Shown piece by piece: positions 18,000 through 24,375 of a stretch of DNA of 37,273 nucleotides. The DNA comes from Trueperaceae bacterium. Its GTDB lineage: Bacteria; Deinococcota; Deinococci; Deinococcales; Trueperaceae. The position numbers and the translations under genes were made by a program. Every line of letters begins with the position of its first letter. The stretch's first letter is position 1. The stretch covers positions 1 to 37,273 of the forward strand of contig JAGQHN010000011.1 of assembly GCA_020431825.1 (NCBI GenBank). The letters run 5' to 3'. The notes under the pieces were generated by a model. It searched no databases and was not told where the DNA came from. It was given only the letters and a program-made list of their open reading frames with translations.

Positions 18000-18550
18000 A
18001 AATTCTTATCAATCAGGTCAATGCTGGTACCGTCCTGCGTAAGCCAGCGTACGATACCAATGCTGGGGACAAAAAACAGGTCAAGCACCGTTTGCGCCCC
18101 AGTACTGGTAATGGTCTGCTGGCGAATTTGCAGCGCATTAAAACGCCCGGCCTGGGTTTGCACACCGCGTACGGCGACCACTTCAGCATTGATAGAAATA
18201 TCAAAATCAGCTACTTTGGCACTACTTGACCAGGTTTGGCCTACCGCTAAGGGCGGCGCAGGAAAAAACGTTAAAAAAGGGCTATAGATAAGGGTTTGCC
18301 CGCCAGCTGCCGTCCCGATGGAACGCACGCCATTTCCATCATAGATAAGGTAATCTTCAGAAATAGGGGTACCCTGCAAATAGTGAACCAGGACCTGAGC
18401 ACTTTGACCTGAAACAGCTTTTACGCCCTCAAACATTTGGGTTTCACCGTTGCTGTAGGTCCAGGCTAGACCCTCTCGAGCCGGATAATACGCCTCTTGA
18501 GCAAGCGCAAAACAAAGCGCAGCTAAAAACAAAATAAGCAAATGCCTCAT
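17996..18550 (-). CDS. Small secreted protein of unknown function
   Basis: 184 residues with a signal peptide (MRHLLILFLAALCFALAQ) and a mature domain of alternating short beta strands and turns (AYYPAREGLAWTYSNGETQMF, then a region ending in DLFFVPSIGIVRWLTQDG). I do not recognise a named family with confidence; the layout (a basic YYPxxxGxxWTY-like opening and GIGLVR-like ending) is common in secreted hypothetical proteins. Its start overlaps the proC stop by one base, so it is translationally coupled to proC. Its TAG stop overlaps the TAA of the convergent GGDEF gene. Confidence 0.65.
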   Translation of the reverse strand: MRHLLILFLAALCFALAQEAYYPAREGLAWTYSNGETQMFEGVKAVSGQSAQVLVHYLQGTPISEDYLIYDGNGVRSIGTAAGGQTLIYSPFLTFFPAPPLAVGQTWSSSAKVADFDISINAEVVAVRGVQTQAGRFNALQIRQQTITSTGAQTVLDLFFVPSIGIVRWLTQDGTSIDLIDKNF

Positions 18551-19359
18551 TAATAATCATCCTGACTGAGTTCTTTAGCCCTTAAGGTGGCAGCCTCAAT
18601 AGCTTCCATAAGGCCATAGCGCACCCCATGCTTTTCTAGCGCCTTTACCCCAGCAATGCTGGTGCCCCCAGCACTCGAGACCTCATCTTTTAATTCAGCG
18701 GGACCCTGATGCTCCAGGAGTTTAGCCGTTGCCAGTAAGACCTGCCGGGCCAAATCTTGCGCGGTAGCACGGTTAAAGCCAACCCTGACTCCCCCATCGG
18801 CGAAAGCCTCTGCCACAATAGCCGCAAAGGCTGGCCCCGAAGCCGCCAGACCTGTAAATGCGTCAAAGAGATGTTCAGGCACATGGTAAACCGTACCAAT
18901 GGCCTGAAAGAGCTTTTCAGAAAGCTCGAGGTCAGCCTGAGTCGCCTGAGGCAAAGCTGCCAGCGCGGTAGCGCTCAGTCCTAAACGCACCCCTAAGTTG
19001 GGCATAGCCCTAACCACCCGCAAACTACCAACCCGCTTGGCAATGGTACTGGCAGACACCCCGGCCATAAGCGAAATAAAGGAAGCACTGCGGTGAGCAA
19101 TAAGCGGGGCAACATCATCAAAAAATTGCGGCTTAACTGCGATAAGAATGGATTCTGCCTGATGGATGGCCTCATCATCTAATGCGGCAACGCCAAAGGC
19201 TTTACAGAGCACTTCACGGCGGCTCGAGTTAGGGTGATAAATGCCAATTTCACCAGCATTCAAAATACCAGCTTTAAGGGCACCCGTTAAGACGGCACCG
19301 CCCATTTTGCCAGCTCCGACAATAGCAAGTTTGATGGCTTGCTTTTTCTTGGTGGTCAT
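18550..19359 (-). CDS. proC: Pyrroline-5-carboxylate reductase
   Basis: About 269 residues. It catalyses the last step of proline synthesis, NAD(P)H-dependent reduction of pyrroline-5-carboxylate. The N-terminal Rossmann motif is IKLAIVGAGKMGGAV. The middle has VRAMPNLGVRLGLS, and the C-terminal family signature reads DEVSSAGGTSIAGVKALEKHG. I choose the ATG at 19359, which lies ten bases after a TACAAT -10 box and suits a near-leaderless message; a start 12 bases upstream would fall inside the expected promoter. No other proline genes are adjacent. The downstream secreted-protein gene overlaps its stop. Confidence 0.93.
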   Translation of the reverse strand: MTTKKKQAIKLAIVGAGKMGGAVLTGALKAGILNAGEIGIYHPNSSRREVLCKAFGVAALDDEAIHQAESILIAVKPQFFDDVAPLIAHRSASFISLMAGVSASTIAKRVGSLRVVRAMPNLGVRLGLSATALAALPQATQADLELSEKLFQAIGTVYHVPEHLFDAFTGLAASGPAFAAIVAEAFADGGVRVGFNRATAQDLARQVLLATAKLLEHQGPAELKDEVSSAGGTSIAGVKALEKHGVRYGLMEAIEAATLRAKELSQDDY

Positions 19360-19369
19360 ACTAGGGCAC

Positions 19370-19375
19370 ATTGTA
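19370..19375 (-). promoter_or_regulatory. -10 box of proC (TACAAT)
   Basis: TACAAT on the minus strand lies ten bases before the ATG at 19359, giving a leader of only about 3-5 nt. A TTGCTA about 19 bases upstream may be the -35. There is no Shine-Dalgarno between the box and the start. Confidence 0.45.
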
Positions 19376-19554
19376 ACGTCATAGGCAAAGCATTTAGCAA
19401 GCGAATTCTGTGAACTAGTTTATATGTAGACTTCATCAATAAAATCTAAGCATGTTGGGAACTTCACTATCAGCACGCTAATGCTGAGAATCTGGCAAAT
19501 TTTTTCTACTACTATTCATCAAACGCTAGTCATAGAAAAGCAGAAACCTGCCTT
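19376..19554. other. Gap between deoR-family gene end and proC promoter
   Basis: About 180 bases without a gene. A 6-bp inverted repeat (TCAGCA and TGCTGA, near 19470-19487) is the only structure I see. It has no T-run on the minus side, so I do not call a terminator. Confidence 0.4.
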
Positions 19555-20310
19555 TTAAGCACGAATAATATCAAGGTCAAACTTTTCATAAGGCGTTAGC
19601 AACTCTTGAGCAGTGTTGTGCTCAACGATCAGGGTACTTACCTGACTGACTGGCGTAATGACATAGGCCGATGCTACCCCAAGTTTTTCATGCGAAGCTA
19701 AAACAATGGTTTCAGCAGCATGCTGACTCAGGGCCTTTTTCATATGCGCTTCTTCTAAATCTCCAGTGGTCAGTCCTATGTCCGGGTGGATACCCGTTAG
19801 CCCCATAAAATACATATCCGCATGAATATGAGATAGCGCCTCGAGCGCTGCTGCCCCTACCGTAACCACGGAGTGCTTAAAAAGTTTTCCTCCGATAAGC
19901 ACCACGTCTATAGCAGGATGATTGACAAGCTCAATGGCAATACTGGGGCTATGAGTGACCACTGTTGCCGCTAATGTTTTGGGTAACTGTCTGGCAACTT
20001 GAACCGTCGTAGTACCCCCATCAAGTATAACGATTTGGCCTGACTGGATGAGGGTAGCGGCGGCTCGAGCAATAGCTAATTTGCCGTCACTGGCAATCGT
20101 TTGACGGGTAGTAAAATCTGCCAGAGCCGACGAGGCTGGTAAAGCACCACCATGTACCCGCTGAAGTAAACCCTCTTTAGCCAGTTCGCGCAAATCCCGT
20201 CTGATAGTGTCTTCGGAAAGACCCAGTTCCGTCGCTAAAGTTTTAGCGACTACCCGTCCCTCTTTTTTTAAGCTGTCTAAAATGTAGTGTTTCCGCTGCT
20301 GCGTTAGCAT
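19555..20310 (-). CDS. DeoR/GlpR-family transcriptional repressor
   Basis: 251 residues. The N-terminal winged helix (1-57) has the DeoR signature, with recognition helix SEDTIRRDLRELAKEGLLQR followed by VHGGA. The C-terminal domain (about 75-235) is the phosphosugar-sensing DeoR C-terminal fold (ILDGGTTTVQVARQLP, LIGGKL, DMYFMGLTGI). Such proteins repress sugar or nucleoside catabolic genes until a phosphorylated sugar binds. It is divergent from nudK, and three evenly spaced CACGAA repeats lie between the two genes as likely operators, so autoregulation and control of nudK are plausible. A TAAAAT box ends six bases before its ATG, suggesting a leaderless transcript. Confidence 0.9.
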   Translation of the reverse strand: MLTQQRKHYILDSLKKEGRVVAKTLATELGLSEDTIRRDLRELAKEGLLQRVHGGALPASSALADFTTRQTIASDGKLAIARAAATLIQSGQIVILDGGTTTVQVARQLPKTLAATVVTHSPSIAIELVNHPAIDVVLIGGKLFKHSVVTVGAAALEALSHIHADMYFMGLTGIHPDIGLTTGDLEEAHMKKALSQHAAETIVLASHEKLGVASAYVITPVSQVSTLIVEHNTAQELLTPYEKFDLDIIRA

Positions 20311-20316
20311 AAGCCC

Positions 20317-20364
20317 ATTTTACACGAAAATGCTTGACATTGCACGAAATTACACGAATAATAG
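20317..20364 (+). promoter_or_regulatory. Divergent promoters with three helically phased CACGAA operator repeats
   Basis: CACGAA occurs at 20323-20328, 20343-20348 and 20353-20358, spaced 20 and 10 bases apart, so all three lie on one face of the helix. TTGACA (20334-20339) with TAATAG or AATAAT (about 20357-20364) forms the nudK promoter; the repeats flank its -35 and overlap its -10. On the minus strand TAAAAT (20322-20317) is the -10 of the repressor gene. The layout fits a DeoR-type repressor acting on both genes. Confidence 0.65.
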
Positions 20365-20388
20365 CGACAGACTAAAGGAGCAAAACGC

Positions 20389-20982
20389 ATGAGTGAGCGA
20401 GTCAACATTAAAAAGGTAGAGGTCTTGTCAGATAATTGGTATGTCCTAAAGAAAACAACTTTTAACTATCTTCGTAACAACGGTACGTGGCAAACCCAAA
20501 GCCGCGAAACCTATGACCGAGGCAATGGCGCTACTATTCTCCTGTATAATATGGCACAAAAAACCGTAATTTTAACCAGACAGTTTCGCTTTCCAGCCTA
20601 TATGAATGGTTTAGCAGATGGCCTGCTGATTGAAACTGCAGCAGGGCTGTTGGATGAGGCAAGCCCAGAAGAGCGCATTAAGGCAGAAGCAGAAGAGGAA
20701 ACGGGCTACCGTATCAACAAGGTCAAACAGATATTTGAAGCCTATATGAGCCCCGGATCAGTAACCGAAAAGCTTTATTTCTTTATTGCTGAATATGAAC
20801 CCGAGCATAAAGGAAAAGGGGGAGGTATAGAAGCCGAAGGCGAAGATATCGAAGTGCTCGAGCTTCCTTTTGCTAAAACCTTAGAAATGATCAAAACAGG
20901 CGAAATCAGGGATGCCAAAACCATCATGTTGCTGCAATACGCGGCCTTAAATCTCTTTCCGAACACAGCTAATGGGAAGTGA
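20389..20982 (+). CDS. nudK: NudK-like GDP-mannose pyrophosphatase
   Basis: 197 residues, closely following the E. coli NudK (YffH) pattern: ETYDRGNGATILLYN, LTRQFRFPAYMNG, FEAYMSPGSVTEKLYFFIAEY and the near-invariant EDIEVLELPFAKTLEMIKTGEI. NudK hydrolyses GDP-mannose to GMP and mannose-1-phosphate. The Nudix box spans about 86-107 and ends EAEEETGY, with catalytic Glu100, Glu103 and Glu104; the basic residue usually before Glu100 is Ala99. AAAGGAG lies eight bases before the ATG. It has a strong promoter with CACGAA repeats and is divergent from the DeoR-family gene, which suggests sugar-responsive control. Confidence 0.88.
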   Translation: MSERVNIKKVEVLSDNWYVLKKTTFNYLRNNGTWQTQSRETYDRGNGATILLYNMAQKTVILTRQFRFPAYMNGLADGLLIETAAGLLDEASPEERIKAEAEEETGYRINKVKQIFEAYMSPGSVTEKLYFFIAEYEPEHKGKGGGIEAEGEDIEVLELPFAKTLEMIKTGEIRDAKTIMLLQYAALNLFPNTANGK

Positions 20983-21052
20983 AGCTATTTGCTTTGTCAA
21001 AAATCTTAGCTTAATTATCTGTTTGTCAGGATAGACCTCACATTACGAAAGC

Positions 21053-21430
21053 TTAGGTACTTTGCCTGCGCTTAGCGTAGATGTACTCGAGTAGCAGAAC
21101 AACAGCTATAGCCCCTACGGTATCTGCCAGCCAATCAAACACATCGACCTGACGCCCGGGAACAAAGTGCTGATGAAACTCGTCGCTAAGCCCATACAAA
21201 ACGGTTAATGTAACTGCCAAACGCGGGTTGTCTGTAGCCATATAGAGAAAAAAGGCAAGAATACCAAAAACGCTTGCATGAATCAGTTTGTCGCCAAAAG
21301 GTACCAGAGAAAGCAGGCTTAGCGCACCACTCTCCGACTGACTCGAGAAATAAAAAAGGACGAGCATCCAGGCACAGGCCAGTGCCCAGTAGATAAACTT
21401 GGGGCTAAGTTTAGTGCTCAACAAGCTCAA
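21053..21430 (-). CDS. VanZ-like membrane protein
   Basis: 125 residues with four hydrophobic helices. VanZ-family motifs are DKLIHASVFGILAFFLY and YGLSDEFHQHFVPGR followed by VDVFDWLADTVGA. VanZ confers low-level teicoplanin resistance in enterococci, but most homologues have no known role. The start is a TTG at 21430 with AAAGGTG six bases upstream; it lies 20 bases inside the end of the epimerase gene, so the two are translationally coupled. No ATG gives a full-length protein. Confidence 0.83.
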   Translation of the reverse strand: MSLLSTKLSPKFIYWALACAWMLVLFYFSSQSESGALSLLSLVPFGDKLIHASVFGILAFFLYMATDNPRLAVTLTVLYGLSDEFHQHFVPGRQVDVFDWLADTVGAIAVVLLLEYIYAKRRQST

Positions 21431-21830
21431 TTAAAACACCTTTTGCCCACTTGGGATGTAAAAAAACTACCCTGGTGCCTGCCCTTCCGGCTCTAGGTTC
21501 GGTGCTTATAAACTGGGCTCCTTCTGCTTCTAGGCGGGCAATTTCAGCCTCGAGCTTTTCTACCCGCAAAGCCACATGATGCAAACCCTCACCTCGTTTT
21601 TCAATAAAACTGGCGATAGGACTTTCGCTGCTGGTAGGCTCGAGTAGCTCGAGCAAACTATCACCGGCCTGAAGGGCGCGCACCTTAACATGTTGCGAGC
21701 TTACAACTTCATCTTCGCCTGCCATGGGTAAACCAATAAGCTGATAGGGCAAAGATGCTGCTGCAATATCTTTAACAGCAATGCCCAGATGATCTATCGG
21801 CAAGCCTTTAAGTGCTGCTGGAACTTTCAC
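21411..21830 (-). CDS. mce: Methylmalonyl-CoA epimerase
   Basis: 139 residues, VOC superfamily. It interconverts (2S)- and (2R)-methylmalonyl-CoA in propionate metabolism. Family motifs are IDHLGIAVKDI near the start, LLELLEPTSSESPIASFI, then GEGLHHVALRV, and the end GVLIELVEH. Metal ligands by position are His14, Glu61, a histidine of the His84-His85 pair and Glu135. No mutase or propionyl-CoA carboxylase gene is nearby. The end overlaps the VanZ-like gene by 20 bases. Confidence 0.92.
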   Translation of the reverse strand: MKVPAALKGLPIDHLGIAVKDIAAASLPYQLIGLPMAGEDEVVSSQHVKVRALQAGDSLLELLEPTSSESPIASFIEKRGEGLHHVALRVEKLEAEIARLEAEGAQFISTEPRAGRAGTRVVFLHPKWAKGVLIELVEH

Positions 21831-21841
21831 AGGTCTAGCCT

Positions 21842-21878
21842 AAACCCAATGACCAAGGGCTGCTTGGGTTTCTTTTTC
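21842..21878 (+). terminator. Terminator-like hairpin oriented to the plus strand
   Basis: AAACCCAA (21842-21849) and TTGGGTTT (21864-21871) form an 8-bp stem followed by CTTTTTC on the plus strand. No plus-strand gene lies just upstream; nudK ends 860 bases away. On the minus strand, where the cupin gene ends at 21942, there is no T-run. It may stop antisense or read-through transcription. Confidence 0.4.
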
Positions 21879-21941
21879 ATCCAGGTTTCGTTTCATAAAG
21901 TACAATCCCACCAAACCCAAAATAGCTGATATTTTTAAAGC

Positions 21942-22265
21942 CTAGTGTTCAGGTTTAGGTGCCATGATAACTAACAGCACAACATTGCTATCTGAGTCAT
22001 TTTCTACACCGTGAGCTGTCCCAGCCTTGGCTATTACCGCGCTGCCTTCTGGCACCAGTTCCTGCTCATCACCAATTGTGATAAGCGCATCGCCTTCTAA
22101 AACAATATAAATCTTGTCTTCCTTAGCGTGACTATGCACCCGCTGAGACTGACCGGGCAAAAGGCAGTACTGATCGCAAAACATGTTCTCACTATCAAAG
22201 AGCGGAACCTTTTGCATTTTGTCTTGCCCAAAGCGCTGACTATCTTTTAATGAAACAATCTTCAT
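21942..22265 (-). CDS. Single-domain cupin protein
   Basis: 107 residues forming one cupin barrel. Motif 1 has His44, His46 and Glu49 (RVHSHAKED, followed by a conserved Tyr and Gly), and motif 2 has His85 (GTAHGVEND). These would bind one metal ion. Small cupins of this kind are often isomerases, dioxygenases or sensors; nothing here selects among them. It starts 17 bases after the gldC-like gene ends on the same strand, so they may share a transcript. Confidence 0.8.
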   Translation of the reverse strand: MKIVSLKDSQRFGQDKMQKVPLFDSENMFCDQYCLLPGQSQRVHSHAKEDKIYIVLEGDALITIGDEQELVPEGSAVIAKAGTAHGVENDSDSNVVLLVIMAPKPEH

Positions 22266-22281
22266 GGCTCGAGCATATCAC

Positions 22282-22629
22282 CTAAGGCATGTTTGACGGA
22301 CGTGCTTCAAACTTTGCCGCCTTTTCAGCGAACTCTCTGGCAAACATCTTTATCTCCGCCATTAGCCCCTTATTGTTGGTAGCACTCTGATAGGTATCGG
22401 CCATCGTCAGCAAGGTTTGATAGAAAAAGTCATTCATATCATGAACGGTCATATCCTGAGTCCAGAGATCAATGCGCAAACTGTTTCTGGCATCAGCGTC
22501 CCAGAGCGCCAGTAGCATGGCTTTGGCTTCCTTATTCATATCAGCAGGCGCATCATCGGCTTCCCAGTTGATGCGTTTTACAGAATCGTCCTCACGGTAA
22601 ACAGATAAACGAATATCGCTCTTGGTCAT
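22282..22629 (-). CDS. gldC: GldC-like protein
   Basis: 115 residues, cytoplasmic. The sequence follows Bacteroidota GldC: an opening strand SDIRLSVYREDDSVKRINWEA, then EAKAMLLALWDADARNSLRIDLWTQDM and DMNDFFYQTLLTMADTYQSA. In Flavobacterium, GldC stabilises the gliding/type IX secretion machinery. No gld, spr or type IX secretion genes are in the window, and this family also occurs in non-gliding Deinococcus-like bacteria, so motility is not implied. It is followed by the cupin gene. Its start lies close to the aceF terminator, on the other side of which is the pyruvate dehydrogenase operon. Confidence 0.85.
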   Translation of the reverse strand: MTKSDIRLSVYREDDSVKRINWEADDAPADMNKEAKAMLLALWDADARNSLRIDLWTQDMTVHDMNDFFYQTLLTMADTYQSATNNKGLMAEIKMFAREFAEKAAKFEARPSNMP

Positions 22630-22646
22630 AGCCTCATCTTAACCCA

Positions 22647-22677
22647 AGAAAAAACCCTCCTCAGAAATCGAGGAGGG
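22647..22677 (-). terminator. Rho-independent terminator of the aceE-aceF operon
   Basis: An 8-bp GC-rich stem (CCCTCCTC at 22655-22662 with GAGGAGGG at 22670-22677), followed on the minus strand by TTTTTTCTT. It lies 22 bases after the aceF stop. Confidence 0.9.
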
Positions 22678-22699
22678 AAACTTAGTTAATACAATACCT

Positions 22700-24298
22700 T
22701 TAGCCTTCTAAGGCCATAAGAAAAGGTTCCTCAATGGCTTCGCAGACCCAGCGCAGAAATCTGGCGGCAGCAGCACCATCAATGAGGCGGTGGTCATAGG
22801 TCAGAGATAAGGGCATCATCATACGAGCGTCAAAGTTGCCTGTTTCCTTATTATAGACCGGCTCATAGCTGCCACGCGATACCCCAAGGATAGCCACTTG
22901 CGGCGGGTTAACAATAGGAGTAAACCCAGTACCACCAATGCCCCCAAGATTGGAAATGTTGAAATTGCCCCCCTGCATATCATCTGGGCTGAGTTTGCGG
23001 TCCCTAGCTTTGGCAGCCAACTCACCAAGCTCTTTGGCCAAATCGATGATATTTTTCCGATCGGCATCTTTAATTACCGGAACCAGCAGGCCATTAGGCG
23101 TATCGACTGCCACGCCAATATGCACATAGCTCTTATAAATAATCTCGTTGGCTTCGGTATCGATGCTGGCATTAAAATCTGGAAATTTCTTCAGCGCCGC
23201 AGCCGCGATTTTAAGGAGCATAGCCGTTGGCGTGAGACTGGCACCAGCCGCTTCAGCTTTGGGCTTATAGCGCTTTCTCAGGTTTTCAAATTCGGTACTA
23301 TCTGCCTTATCAAAATGCGTGACCATAGGCACCGTTGACCAGGCCTGGGTCATGGAGCGAACAGTTGCCTTACGAATACCACTCATGGGCACGCGCTCAA
23401 CCTGACCCCACTTGCTAAAGTCAGGAAGTTCAACTTTGGGCAGGGCAGGTGCAGCCGATGGCTGACTCGTTACAGGCGCACCTTGGGCAAATTGTCTGAC
23501 ATCTCCTGCGGAAATGCGACCCAAAATACCCGAGCCATTAATCTCTGCGATATCAACGCCCATTTCACGGGCCAAGCGGCGAACCGAAGGCGCTGCAGGA
23601 ACCAGTTTCCGCTCAGCAGACTTGGTTTCTGGCCTAGGGCTCGAGCGTTCCTCGGTTTTTGCCGGGGCTGCGGTCGCCTTGGTTTCCGCTTTGGCTTCCT
23701 GTTTCTGCGCTGAGGCAGCAGGTGCAGCTGCACCACTTAGGGTCAAAATGGTTTGACCGACTTTTGCCTCATCTCCATTTTTAACGTTGATACTTTCAAC
23801 CACGCCACTAACATTGGAAGGTACTTCAACTACCGCTTTATCAGTCTCGAGCTCAATCACGGACTGATCAACTTCGACCTTATCGCCCTGCGCTACCAAA
23901 ATATTGACAACAGTTCCCCCGCTAATACCCTCGCCCAGTTCTGGCAGGACAAAGTTACTGCTGGAACTTTTGTCTGGTTCAGCTTTTGGCGCTTCAGCAT
24001 CCGCTTTGGTCTTGGTTTCTTCGGCGGACTCTTTTTCAGGCTTGGCTTCTTGTGCCTGAGCGGAACCACTGCCTACAGTCAAAATCGTTTGACCGACCTG
24101 AACCTCATCATTGGCCTTGACACTAATGCTTTCTACCACACCGCTGACATTGGAGGGTACTTCGACTACCGCTTTATCGGTCTCGAGCTCCAAAATGGGC
24201 TGATCAACCTCAATCTTATCTCCCTCTGCCACCATAAGATTGACCACAATCCCTGAGCTGATACCTTCACCCACATCCGGGAGTTTAAATTCTGCCAC
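22700..24298 (-). CDS. aceF: Pyruvate dehydrogenase E2, dihydrolipoyl acetyltransferase
   Basis: 532 residues. Two lipoyl domains (about 1-78 and 115-190) carry the lipoylation lysines Lys42 and Lys154 in DKAVVEVPS. Ala/Pro/Lys-rich flexible linkers follow, then the E3/E1-binding domain (about 232-270, VRRLAREMGVDI) and the catalytic domain (about 295-532) with active-site His503 and Asp507 in DHRLIDG. The E2 core transfers acetyl from lipoyl to CoA. The start is GTG with AAGGAG eight bases before it. The two lipoyl units are also strongly similar at the DNA level, including a shared CTCGAG, so they look like a recent or homogenised internal duplication. It lies 77 bases after aceE. Confidence 0.96.
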   Translation of the reverse strand: MAEFKLPDVGEGISSGIVVNLMVAEGDKIEVDQPILELETDKAVVEVPSNVSGVVESISVKANDEVQVGQTILTVGSGSAQAQEAKPEKESAEETKTKADAEAPKAEPDKSSSSNFVLPELGEGISGGTVVNILVAQGDKVEVDQSVIELETDKAVVEVPSNVSGVVESINVKNGDEAKVGQTILTLSGAAAPAASAQKQEAKAETKATAAPAKTEERSSPRPETKSAERKLVPAAPSVRRLAREMGVDIAEINGSGILGRISAGDVRQFAQGAPVTSQPSAAPALPKVELPDFSKWGQVERVPMSGIRKATVRSMTQAWSTVPMVTHFDKADSTEFENLRKRYKPKAEAAGASLTPTAMLLKIAAAALKKFPDFNASIDTEANEIIYKSYVHIGVAVDTPNGLLVPVIKDADRKNIIDLAKELGELAAKARDRKLSPDDMQGGNFNISNLGGIGGTGFTPIVNPPQVAILGVSRGSYEPVYNKETGNFDARMMMPLSLTYDHRLIDGAAAARFLRWVCEAIEEPFLMALEG

Positions 24299-24375
24299 AA
24301 AATACTCCTTAGCTAGAAAAGTCGATTTCTAAGACGGACATCCTAGAAACCGAAAAAATCATTTGACGTTAGCCT

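Noticed and set aside
20323..20358. CACGAA repeats as a CRISPR-like or iteron array
   Set aside because: Only three short copies at 10 and 20 bases within a divergent promoter; they fit operators, not an array or origin.
23753..24256. 167-codon plus-strand frame opposite aceF
   Set aside because: It is a shadow of the duplicated lipoyl domains, which keep the antisense frame open; it has no start signals.
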